Source: Inia geoffrensis (lineage: Eukaryota > Chordata > Mammalia > Artiodactyla > Iniidae). Taken from it: a stretch of 64,000 bases of DNA. Positions 53,781 through 63,159 of the stretch are shown here, piece after piece. The position numbers and the translations under genes were made by a program. The stretch spans positions 1-64,000 of the forward strand of contig JAZAQT010000247.1 of assembly GCA_036417435.1 (NCBI GenBank). Direction: 5' to 3'. The notes beneath the pieces are model-generated. The model saw only the letters and a program-made list of their open reading frames with translations. It was not told the origin of the DNA and searched no databases. Each line of letters begins with the position of its first letter. Position 1 is the stretch's first letter.

Positions 53781-55530
53781 GTTCTTGTAAAGAGAGCAGC
53801 CCCAAACTTTGGGGTGGCTGTGTCTTTTTCAGTTGAATTTTCCTAATCTGTAGGACCATAAGTGGAAGTGCCCTCGGTTTTGTAGCTTGGTTTTTTTATA
53901 TGTTTCAGAAAACACCGTATACTTCTCCAGAGTGGCTGTTGGCAATTTACATCCCACCCAACAGCATAAAAAGGCTGCCTGTTCTCCACTTTCTGTCCTG
54001 CCTCTCTGGATTTTACAATTTTTTCAGACAGCTCTTTTGAGCATTGGGACGTGAGACTTCATTGTAGTGCGGATTTCCATTGCAGGCTTTCTTGGTTGGC
54101 CAAAAAGGGCGTATGCATATTTTCCTGAATATAATCAGGAAAAAATACATATGCTCTTTTTGGCCATGTGCATCACTGTTGAAGTTGTGCCTCTTTCCCT
54201 ATGCTTTAAATGAAATTCCAATCTATCACTTGAAATCGCTTTCCTGCAATTCTCCCTCGCTTTCAAGTCTTCTTCGCATCCTTACTTCAATATATTTCTG
54301 GATGATAGCAGTCATTTGTAACTCTGCTGTTTTGTGAATTACAGTTCCTCTGAGCTCCTTTTTTCAGCTCCCTTTCTTGTGAGCTGACTGAAAAACTGCA
54401 AGATTGCTTCAATCCATATTCTTGTTTTCAGGCGACTTGCTGAGCCTTTGGTTAATACTTCTTCCTCATGTGAAATGAGAGTGAAATGTGCCCATCAAAG
54501 CCCTTACGGCTAATTTTTCATTGTTTCTCCCTCTTCCCATTCATCCTCTGTACTAATTGCAGACTGTGCAAAACAGGAAATTAAAGGCATTGACTATGCA
54601 AGTGGTGTGATTGTTAGTAAAGCGGCTGGAAGGTCGATCCTGTGATCTAGTAGAGGAAAAATGAGGTGCGTTTTAGAAACCTTTCCCAATCACATGGTAT
54701 ACCATCTGTTGGGTTTCTCATGCATGGTTTCGCTGTAAGAAGATTCCCTTAAACCTGGAGTGTTGTGACCCATGGAATGAGTAGCTTTAAGTATTATATT
54801 AGAGGTTCGGCATTTGCTCACCAAAGCTAACCAATCCTCACAGCCCCATGTGTCCAGCCTTATGTCTTATCCAGCTATGGGTTTATATGTGATCAATCCA
54901 CTTTGCATCACAGCCCCTGAATCAATTTTGTACGAGTGTTTCTCTCTTTCTTTGTCTCTGTGTTTTGTTTTTAAAATTTATTTTTATAATGGTGTTTAGC
55001 TGATTATCACTGCTGTGTTTGTGCCACTCTGCACACACTTGAGTCCCTTATGGAGATATATCAATACATAGGTTTTAAGATTCCTACTACTCACATATAT
55101 TCCTCTGTGGTGAATAGGGTGTGTTGAGGCCAGTTCATTGAGCAAGGTGTAGATCTTGTCTATTACGTATTTGGTTTATTGAATGGTATCTGTGTTCATT
55201 TCAAACTCTGATTTTATGCATCACCCCACCTCACCTTTCCCCTTAAGCTGACATAAGTGTGTTTTCTAAATGTGAGACACTCTTGTTTTGTAATTCAGTT
55301 GTTGTGCAGTCATATTTACATTCCCTCTATGAGTGATATCTTATGATATGTTTCTTTTTCTGTGTGACTTAACTCAAGCAGTATCATCGAAACTCAATCC
55401 ACTCTTTATGCTTCTACTAGCCTTATTACATTGATTTCATAGTGAAGAGATAATCCATTGTGCGTAAGTACCACACCATCCTTATCCATTGTTCTCTTTC
55501 CTGGGGTATTTAAGGTGTACTGAAGTCGAG
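53781..55530. repeat. Satellite monomer 32 (strongly diverged)
   Basis: 1,750 bp. Recognisable throughout (GAGCAGCCCCAAACTTT near 53,800, GTGTGACTTAA late in the unit) but with substitutions every few bases and scattered indels. The palindrome at 54096-54167 is partly kept. Confidence 0.85.
54096..54167. repeat. Palindrome of monomer 32
   Basis: Left TATGCATATTTTCC and right GGAAAAAATACATA both depart from consensus. One G:C pair has become A:T on both arms. Other changes are unpaired. Confidence 0.65.
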
Positions 55531-55945
55531 GTTCTTGTAAACAGAGCAGCCTTAAACTTTGCTGTGCCTGTGTCTTTTTGATTTTTAGACTTCCCTAGAT
55601 ATGCTCCTGTGATTGAAAGTGCCCTATGCTCTGTAGCTCTGCTTTTTAGATGATTTACAAACCAGGATACACTTCTCCAGAGTGCGTCTTCTCAGTTTAC
55701 ACACAGCCCATCAGTGTATAAAGGCTGCCTGTTCTCCATGGCCTGTCCTGCATTTCTGCGTTTTACAATTTTTTCGGATGACCCTTTTGACCGGTGGGAA
55801 ATCAGACTTCTTTGGTGTGCAGATTTGCATTGCTTGCTTTCTTGGTTGCCCATAAAGTGCATATGCGTGTTTTCCTGGATATATTCAGGAGAAAATGCAT
55901 ACGCCCTTTTTGGCCAACTGCACCATTTTAGAAATCCTGCCACCT
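55531..55945. repeat. Satellite monomer 33 (partial, diverged)
   Basis: Unit positions 1 to about 412 only. The palindrome is at 55846-55917 (CCATAAAGTGC in the left arm). Likeness stops shortly after GGCCAACTGCACC, within AATCCTGCC near 55,942. Confidence 0.85.
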
Positions 55946-56067
55946 TGGGCCTTGGGATGTAGGCAGAGTGCGAACTTTAGATGATTGATGCCGTCAGGGT
56001 CAGAAGCACTCACCAACGGCTTCCCTTAGGTTACATTTTAACTGTCCTTGATAGATGATGTTAATAA
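55946..56067. other. Unrecognised short stretch at the left island edge
   Basis: Neither satellite nor L1 by eye. No open frame or RNA gene seen. Confidence 0.4.
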
Positions 56068-56262
56068 AAATATCTATTCTTTTTCAGATTTTTTCCCCTT
56101 ACACGTTATTGCAAAATATTGAGTGTAGTTCCCTATGCTATATAGTAGTTCCTTGTTGATGATCTACTTTATACATAGCAGTGTGTATGTGTTAATCCCA
56201 AACTGTTAATTTATCCCTCCTCCCACTTTCCCTTTTGGTAATAATAAAGTATAAGATTTTAT
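56068..56262 (-). mobile_element. LINE-1 3' UTR fragment (antisense)
   Basis: TTCTTTTTCAGATTTTTTCC, CAAAATATTGAGTGTAG, TTCCCTATGCTATATAGTAG and TTAATCCCAAACTGTTAATT follow in the order of a cetartiodactyl-type L1 3' UTR read backwards. It is an internal piece with neither poly(A) nor coding sequence. It corresponds roughly to satellite unit positions 1290-1470. Confidence 0.7.
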
Positions 56263-56575
56263 ACTTCTCAGAAATGGGGGAGCTGAAACAGAGGTATAAT
56301 TTTCAATGGAAAAACATTTAAAACAAGATTGAAGCTTTAACCAAGATTATTAGATGTGCATCATTGGAAAGAAATCACTTCATTTCTCTAATATTGACCT
56401 GACAAATAAGACAAATCTTTTCACTGAACTTGCTTATAATAGAATGATGGAAATATAAAATGGAAGTGTTAGAAACATCTTATTTTACCCGAGCCTTATA
56501 CATTGTTCTATGTTAATTACAGTTTGGCTCACACATCTGTTTATTGAAGTTACAATGTTATCAATTTCTGTTACT
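56263..56575. other. AT-rich unrecognised stretch
   Basis: I see no open frame of note, no repeat family I recognise and no RNA gene. It looks like ordinary mammalian intergenic DNA. Confidence 0.4.
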
Positions 56576-56935
56576 GATCCTCCACAATGGACCCCAACAA
56601 GTATCCCCCTGCCCAGTGTCATTGGAGCCAACAGATCGAGACTGAGTTTGGTTCAGAAGCAAAGGAAACTATATTTTGATCAGAGAATGGAGAAGTGAGA
56701 GAATGCGCTACCCCACAGGCTGTGTGTTGGCCTGCTGTGTACAGGTCCTGTCAGAGTCAGTGGGAGGGAGGGGGCGGAGCTCTCAGAGGCCGGGTTGGAT
56801 GCAGCTCAGGCTCTATATCTTGGAGCCTGCACTGGGCCCCAGGAGCTGAAGTGTCGACCCAGCCATTCTGCAGTAGGAAATCTGGTCGGAAGTGCCGGGT
56901 GTGGCAGCTCTGCATGCGGGAACCTAGGAGCATTT
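56576..56935 (-). mobile_element. LTR-like stretch, possible class I retroviral 3' LTR
   Basis: On the minus strand there is a TATA-like GATATAGAG, a GC-rich CTCCGCCCCCTCCCTCCCAC, then a U5-like run with TTTCCTTTGCTTCTGAACC, CTCAGTCTCG and GGCTCCAATGACACTGGGCA. This order resembles gammaretrovirus-like LTRs. It lies downstream of the pol remnant on the same strand, as a 3' LTR would. No TG...CA ends were settled, so it stays tentative. Confidence 0.4.
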
Positions 56936-57600
56936 GAAATTATTCAAATCACAAAGGATAACAAAGGTTAGACTTTATTTTATTGCCCAGATTCTATTTT
57001 TATCTCCCAGGGATTTTTAATGGGCTTTGCTGGTGACAAAGCCCTCCTCTGCCTTTTGTCCCGTTCCTCATTCTTGGAGTGCTGAGTGTGCAGACCCCTC
57101 TTCTGTAACTGCTGAGTGCTGAGTTGGGAGCCCTCATACCCGGGGATGAGGGTCAGAACTTCTCCCCAGCAGCCTCCAGGTGAGATTCATTGTCCCCAGA
57201 GCTGCTGCCTCCCTGCTCGTCCACCTGAGTACCAGCATTGGAAGTGTTATAGATTCTAATGACCTTTAAGGGTACAGGAAAGGGATGTGCAGAGACAATG
57301 TGGAGGCAGGTTTTACCCCACCGCACATTTGTTAGGCCACCTTAGGCTGACCGTTTCTGCCAGCCTAGATGCTCTGACCAGCAGTCTTTGTTTTCTTCAA
57401 TTAGGCCCCTGAATTAATGTAAAAACAGTACCAGGTGTCAGAGCCTTGCCTGCTCAACTCCCAGTCAGTCCAGGGTCAGTGGTGATACAACACCATGATG
57501 GACACTGAGTCAACAGCCTTTTGAGGTAGCCAGGACTGCAGCTGGTCTTATTGGCCACCATCACCACGGTGGCTGTAGGCTTTTCTATGGTGACAATGTG
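56936..57600. other. Unrecognised stretch between LTR-like sequence and pol remnant
   Basis: Moderately GC-rich. A minus-strand reading shows a few clustered cysteines that could be decayed env, but I cannot support that. No gene called. Confidence 0.3.
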
Positions 57601-57849
57601 ATATATGGTTCCCCTGCCAAGCTTATTAGCTCCCCTCTGGGTGCAGTAAGCCCTGAAAGCAGTAGTCTACTCTTTTTGACACACTCTTGTTGTTTTCTGA
57701 GAGAAACTCCAGGTAAAGTGATGGTTACACGAGTTGCCATGGGGCCCCATTGCCCCCAGTTGTCTTTCTGGAGGTTGGAGTTGGAGGGTCTCCTCACTCG
57801 AGGTCAGTGTGCCCATGGAGCGAACCCTGCAACCTCAGGGCATGTTTGG
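57601..57849 (-). other. Possible continuation of the retroviral pol remnant
   Basis: It directly follows the recognisable pol block on the minus strand. The opposite-strand short frames look like chance. I could not match it to RNase H or integrase, so the 3' limit of pol is open. Confidence 0.3.
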
Positions 57850-58870
57850 TGGTTAGGATCAACACATGGGGTCCTTTTCCCTTAGGAGGGAGGTGGCCTT
57901 TCAGGCTGCTGATTTCCAGGTTTTTAGATACTGCCAGTATCCTGGCCAGATGTGGTGGTGGACCAAGCCCCTTGGTGACCGTAGTTTATCCTACCTGGTT
58001 AGCATTCTTGCGTTGTTCCTTTTCAAGTGGTCCCAGTTTTGGCACTAATACTCCAATGGCAATTCACCTTTCACCAGGAATGTAAAGGTCAAAGGGTTTA
58101 GCTAAATTAGGGAGTTCCAGGTCAAGGGTCTGAATTGACCGCTCTTTCCATTCTTGAAAGACCACTTCTGGATTCTATTCAAAAGGATCATCATCTTTTC
58201 CTTTCAGTGTTTCATATAGAGGCCCAGCTATTAGACTGTAGTTCGGGATCCAGATGCAGCAAACCCCAGCCTCCCCAGGAACTCCTAAGCTGTCTTCTAC
58301 TTTTAGAAGGTCTAAGGCTGCAAATGGTTTCTTCCCTTTCCTGGGATGGGCTTCTCAGACCTTCTGTGAGAACGAAGCCCAGGCAGGTCTCCTTAGTGTG
58401 TGATATTTGAGCTTTTTCTTGGACAACTTCTATCCTATATTGGCTTGGTAGTTCAGAGGCCTCCTTAGTAGAGCTGGCGATCAGATTGGTGTCTGCATAT
58501 TGAAGGAGGGTTTCCTTTTCCAGAGGTAGAACTTTTAGGTCTTTAGCTAAGCTTTCCCAAAGATGGTGTGGGAATTTTTATACCCTTGGGACGAGGCGGC
58601 CCAGCAGTATTATTTTTGTTGTATGTTGAGTCCTGCCAGTCACGAGGCAAAATTTCTTGTGACTCTGGGACTAATGGAATACAAAAGAAGGCATCATTGA
58701 AGTCTAATACAGAACACCATGTCCTGGTGGTTGGTAGAATGACTAGCAGTGTGTAGGAATTAGGAACTACTGGAGGTATACCCTCGGTGGCATAACTGTC
58801 CTGACATCCTTTACCAGGTCCCCAGCGGCCAATTTGTCTCTCGTGGTCAGGCAATTTCCAGGATATGGAG
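57850..58870 (-). pseudogene. Broken pol (reverse transcriptase and start of RNase H region) of a class I endogenous retrovirus
   Basis: On the minus strand, scattered over more than one frame, are landmarks of gammaretrovirus-like reverse transcriptase. They are VVPNSYTLL and VLDFNDAFFCIPL near 58,670-58,760, FPHHLWESLAKDL near 58,550, LLQYADTNLIAS near 58,480, LGFVLTEGLRS near 58,360, CIWIPNYSLIAGPLYE near 58,220 and IAIGVLVPKLGP near 58,040. They come in family order. Frameshifts and stops separate them, and the usual YVDD active-site box reads YADT, so both break and catalytic loss are visible. Gag, protease and env were not recognised. An old, non-functional relic. Confidence 0.8.
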
Positions 58871-59335
58871 CTCACCTGGGCAGGTACCTCACCCCCACCC
58901 CAGCTCATTGGGCTCTCCTGGTCAAGCCCCTCCCAGGATACAGATCTACCCTTGCAGGTACCGTGGCAGGGCTGGGCAAAGAGGAACCGTGCCCATAGCC
59001 CTCATTGCAGAGCAACCTCAGCTCACCTGTCTCTCAGAGCTGACACAGAGCACCTCAGAGCAGGACTTGAACTAACAAACAGCAGCTCCGACATGTCTGT
59101 GACCCTGGGCATCACTCTGCAGGGCCTCCCTCTGCCTGGTCTTCCAGACACTTCCACTGCACCCAGGGCACCAAGCCGCTGCCTCCAGCCACCACTCACC
59201 CCTCCTCTCCCTGACTTCTCTGTCCCTCTCATTAGGAGACGATTTTCTTGAAGCTGTCTCCCACTCATGGGTCAGATAAAATGATTAGAAAACAAGCCAG
59301 AGCTGCAGCCCCTTGTGTATCCGGACTTTCAAGAG
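58871..59335. other. GC-rich unrecognised stretch upstream of pol
   Basis: Expected gag/protease position for the minus-strand relic, but no motif was found. Overlapping open frames on both strands (up to about 128 codons) show no domain and look like GC-driven chance frames. Confidence 0.35.
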
Positions 59336-59560
59336 CCTACACCTGTTGCTTGGAGATGGCCCGTTCATCAAGGTCAATTTTCTGCAACTGTGAGCCCCTG
59401 AGTAGTGAGGATTGGCTGACCTGTGCAGCCTGACCAATCGGGCCAGCCCTCCCCAGGTGTGCATGTTTTGAGGTCAATATAAACACCGCACCAGGCAGCA
59501 AGAGCCCCTGCAGCTCTGCGTGAAACCATATTCTCTGCCCTGTCATTAGTCTTGGGGCTG
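59336..59560 (+). promoter_or_regulatory. CCAAT/TATA-bearing stretch, possibly an LTR in plus orientation
   Basis: ATTGG at 59411-59415, GACCAATCGG around 59431-59440 and TATAAA at 59478-59483 are spaced like a core promoter. Around them CAGCAAGAGCCCCTGCAG is typical of retroviral LTR text. The orientation is opposite to the pol relic, so it may be a separate element. A chance resemblance is possible. Confidence 0.35.
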
Positions 59561-60145
59561 GGCTGGTGGGAGGGATTGAGAGGCCACGGCTTTGTGAGAG
59601 GCCTAGTGTGAGTTGGGCTCTGCTGGACTTTCTGCAGCAGTTTCCAGGCTGCCACCTGCTATAGAAGAGGATGTGTCACCTATAACTGCTGCTGGAGTTT
59701 CTCCCTGGGCAGAGGTGAGGGAGGAAAAAAAGCAGTGGGGGCGGGACAGGAGGGGTTTCTCAGGCAGGGAAATGGAAGGCTTCCAGAAGGGCACCCAGGG
59801 CCAGGACCATCCTGGCTGGCCTGCAGGCACCAAGTCGGCCGGCATGCTATCGCTTGTGTGGCTCAACGGCCCTTCCTCTAGGCTTTCAAGTCCTTGCACA
59901 TATTCAGGTGTTTTACCTGGGAAGGGTGGGAACAGTTCAGCAGCAGCTAGCCTGGGCCTCAGCTCACGTTTACTCACAGAGGTCTCGGCACAGTCCCCCA
60001 GCTTTACAATGAGGACACTTGTTGTGTGGGGGCTGCTGGTTGAATGGGAGATGATTCCCCTCACTGACCATCTTCAGAATTGTTTACAACTGGAGCAAGT
60101 GCCCTGATACGGTTTTCCTCTGTGTAACTGGTGGTTTCTGTTTAG
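59561..60145. other. Unrecognised stretch with long overlapping open frames
   Basis: Plus (59,613-60,107) and minus (59,603-60,064) open frames almost coincide. Neither shows a signal peptide, membrane segment or family motif that I recognise. Splice-site runs and codon pattern give no support for an exon. Confidence 0.35.
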
Positions 60146-61017
60146 TTTTTTTTTTTTTTTTTCTTTATTTTGGGTTCTAGGTAGATTTTATTCCTCTTTT
60201 TTGTATTTACAGATATAAGCATGGAAATAACGTATTCATATAAATGCACATATGTGAAGGGAAGAACCTTTTTTTCTGTTTTGTTTTTTAAATTTTGAAA
60301 TATATTTTAGTTTTTTATACAGCAGGTTTTTATTGGTTATCTATTTTACACTTGGTTATCTATTTATCTATTGGTTATCTATTTTATACATATAAATGCC
60401 AATCTGAATCTCTCAACTCCTCCCGCCACCTAACCCCCACAGCTTTCCCCACTTGATGTCCATATGTTTTTTTCTCTACATCTGTTGCTCTATTTCTGCC
60501 TTGCAAACTGGTTCATCTGCACAATTTTTCTAGGTTCCACATATATGCATTCATATACAATATTTGTTTTTCTCTTTCTGACATACTTCACTCTGTATGA
60601 CAGTCTCTAGATCCATTGACATCTCTACAAATGATCCAACTTCATTCATTCTTATGGCTGAATAATATTCCATTTTATATATGTATCATCTCTTTATGCA
60701 TTCATGTGTCTGTGGACATTTAGGTTGCTTCCATTACCTGGCTATTATAGTGATGCAATGAACTTTGTGGTGAAAGCCTCCTCTTTATTTTTGTTTTTTT
60801 TTCTGGATATATGCCCAGGAGTGAGATGGCTGGATCATATGGTAACTTATGGTTAGTTTTTAAGGAACCTCCATGCTGTTCTCTATTGTAACTGTATCAA
60901 TTTACATTCCCAACAATAGTGGAAGAGGTTTCCTTTTCTCCACACCATTCGAGCATTTGTTGTTTGCAGAATTTCTGATAATGCCCATTCTAACAGGTGT
61001 GACGTGATACTTCATTG
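60146..61017 (-). mobile_element. LINE-1 3' end, 5'-truncated (antisense)
   Basis: A 17-base T run (60146-60162) is the poly(A) tail seen from the plus strand, with AATAAA beside it (complement at 60164-60169). Then follow GGTTATCTATTTTA (locally repeated three times), AATAATATTCCATTTTATAT, GGACATTTAGGTTGCTTCC, ATATGCCCAGGAGTGAGATG, ATCAATTTACATTCCC and GTGATACTTCATTGT, all in L1 antisense order. The element ends abruptly where satellite begins. No target-site duplication seen. Confidence 0.8.
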
Positions 61018-61434
61018 TTGAGTTTATTTCTTTGAGCAAGGAGTAGGTCCTGTCTATTACATACTTGGCTTATGGAATGGTTTTTGGGCTAATTTCAATC
61101 TCTGGTTTTATGACGCACCCCAACTCAACTTTCCCCTTAAAAAAAGCATAAGATTGTTTCCTAAAAGTGAGACTCTGTTCTGTTTTGTAATTCAGTTCAT
61201 GTGTAGCCAAGTTTACATTCCTTTTATTAGTGATAACATAATAATTTTCTTTTTCTGTGTGACTTATTTCACATAGAATCATCGTACTGGAATCCATTCA
61301 TTTTGCTTCTACAGGCCTGATTACATTAATATCACTGTTGAGTGATATTTCATTATACAAAAGAAGCACAAGGTCTTTAGCCATTTTTTTCTGTCCAGGA
61401 TATATAAATTGTACTGTAGTGGACATTGCTGAAA
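61018..61434. repeat. Satellite monomer 34 (partial, diverged)
   Basis: Unit positions about 1331-1736. Starts TTGAGTTTATTTC, against TTGAGTCCATTTC in the array. It is diverged to about the same degree as monomers 32-33. Confidence 0.82.
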
Positions 61435-63159
61435 ACACAGCAGTCCTAAATATTGGGGTGGCTGTGTCTTCCTCCTTTAAATTTTCCTAAGCTATAGGAT
61501 CATAAGTGGAAGTGCCCTAGGCTCTGTGGCTTTGATTTTTAGATGTTTCAGGAAACACCATACACATCTCCACAGTACTCGTTGGCAATTTACATCCCGC
61601 CAATCAGCATAACCAAGCTCCCTGTACTCCATGGCCAGTCCTGTCTCTCGGGATTTTACACTTTTTTCAGACGACACTTTAAAGCGGTGGGAAGTGAGAC
61701 TTCATTGTAGTGCAAATTTCCATTACAGGCTTGTTTGTTGGCCAAAAAGAGTGTATGCGTTTTTTCTGGAATATATTCAGGAAAAAGCACATACGCCCTT
61801 TTTGGCTAAGTGTATCATTGTCGAAGTGCTGCCTCTTTTCTTTTACTTTCAGAGCAATTTTAATCTACCACCGGATATCTATTTTCTGAAATTCTGCGTC
61901 ACGTTCCAGTCCTCTTCACAGCCTTCCTTCAATAAATTTTTGGATGATAGTGGTCATTTGGAACTCTGCAGGATTGTGAGTAACAGTGCCAAAAATCTCC
62001 TTTTCTCAACTCGCTTTGTTGTGAGCTGACCACAAACCCAAAAAATTGCTTCAGGCCCTAATCTCGTTCCGGCATGGCACGCTGAGCCTTTGGTGAATTC
62101 TTCTTCCTGTAGGGAAATCAGAGTTCAATATGCCCGTCTAAACACATAGAGTTAGCCGCTCATTGGTTCTCCTTATTCCTGTTCATCTTCCACAGAAATT
62201 GCAAACTGTGCCAAACAAGAGGTCAAAGGCACTGACTCTCCAAGTGGGGAGAATGTTAATATTGCATCTGGAACGGCGAACTCGAGTACCAGGGGGCGAA
62301 AATGGCGATGAGTTTTAGACATTTTGCCTGATCACTTCGTGGACCATATTCTGGGTTTTCCATGCATATTTTAGCTGAAGGATAAATCCCTTACACGTGG
62401 AGATTTGGGACCCGTGGAATGGGAACCATGCACCATTACCTCAAAGGGTCTGCATTCCCTCACCAATAGTATCAGCCCCAAGTGTCCAGCCTTATCTCTC
62501 CCACAGCTGTGGATGTAGAGGTGGTAAATCCAAGATTCCTCACAAGCCCTGAAGGACTTATTTAAGAATTTCTCTCTATTTGACATTCCTTGTGTTTTCT
62601 TTTTCAAATTTATTTTTATAAGGGGATTTAGCTTATTTACACTGCTGTGTGTATGCTGCTGTACACAAATGATTTTCTTATAGAGACGTATAAATGTATG
62701 GGTTTTAATTTTCTTCCTAGTCAGGTATATTCCTAGGTTTTCAATACGGGGTGTTGAGTCCATTTGGTTGAGCAATGAGTAGGTCTTGTCTAATATATAT
62801 TTGGCTTATGGAATTGTATCTGTCCTAATGTCAACCTCTGGTTTTATGCAGCCTCCCCACTCTCCTTTCCCCTTAAGCAAGCATAAGTTTCTTTTGTAAA
62901 TGTGAGACTCTGTTGTGTTTTGTAATGCAGTTCACACGTAGCCGTGTTTACATTCCCGGTATTAGTGATATCTTATGATGTTTCTTTTTCTGTGTGACTT
63001 ATTTCACTTAGAATCATCGTAACTAAATCCACTCATTATGCTGCTACTGGTCTGTTGCCATTGATTTCATTGTTGAGTGATATTCCATTGTAGGGATGTA
63101 CCACTACTTCTATATCCATTTTTCTCTTTCTGGGCTATTAAATTTGTACCATAGTCAAG
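61435..63159. repeat. Satellite monomer 35 (mosaic)
   Basis: 1,725 bp. The first 255 bp are strongly diverged. From about 61,690 it becomes close to the array, and up to about 62,475 it nearly equals monomer 24. The rest resembles monomers 24-25 (TATGCTGCTGTACAC, GAGACGTATAAAT). Confidence 0.87.
61738..61809. repeat. 72-bp palindrome, degraded copy in monomer 35
   Basis: Base for base like the copy at 40216-40287, including GAGTGTATGCG and TTTGGCTAA. Confidence 0.7.

Larger units (their letters stand above)
1..55945. repeat. Satellite array, left block (about 1.73-kb monomers)
   Basis: The same sequence returns head to tail every 1,731-1,736 bp, marked by GATCCCGTACACAG at each boundary. 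There are 32 complete monomers and a partial one. Spacing stays tight up to 52,051, then becomes 1,729 and 1,750 bp. I infer the common cetacean satellite from unit length and composition; another cetartiodactyl satellite of similar size is the alternative. Tandem identity is seen directly; the family name is recalled knowledge. Confidence 0.9.

Noticed and set aside
1..55945. CRISPR-like or bacterial direct-repeat array
   Set aside because: The repeat unit is 1.73 kb with no short repeat/spacer alternation, and the flanks hold L1 and retroviral relics, so this is mammalian satellite DNA.
57585..58410. Plus-strand open frames of 90-111 codons
   Set aside because: They are the complement of the minus-strand pol relic and its 3' continuation, and have no support of their own.
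59603..60107. Overlapping 153- and 164-codon frames on opposite strands
   Set aside because: Near-complete overlap on both strands is typical of GC-rich chance frames; no homology, signal peptide or splice context supports a gene.
60300..60400. Local triplication of GGTTATCTATTTTA as a microsatellite
   Set aside because: Only about three imperfect copies inside the L1 3' UTR; too short to call a separate tandem repeat.
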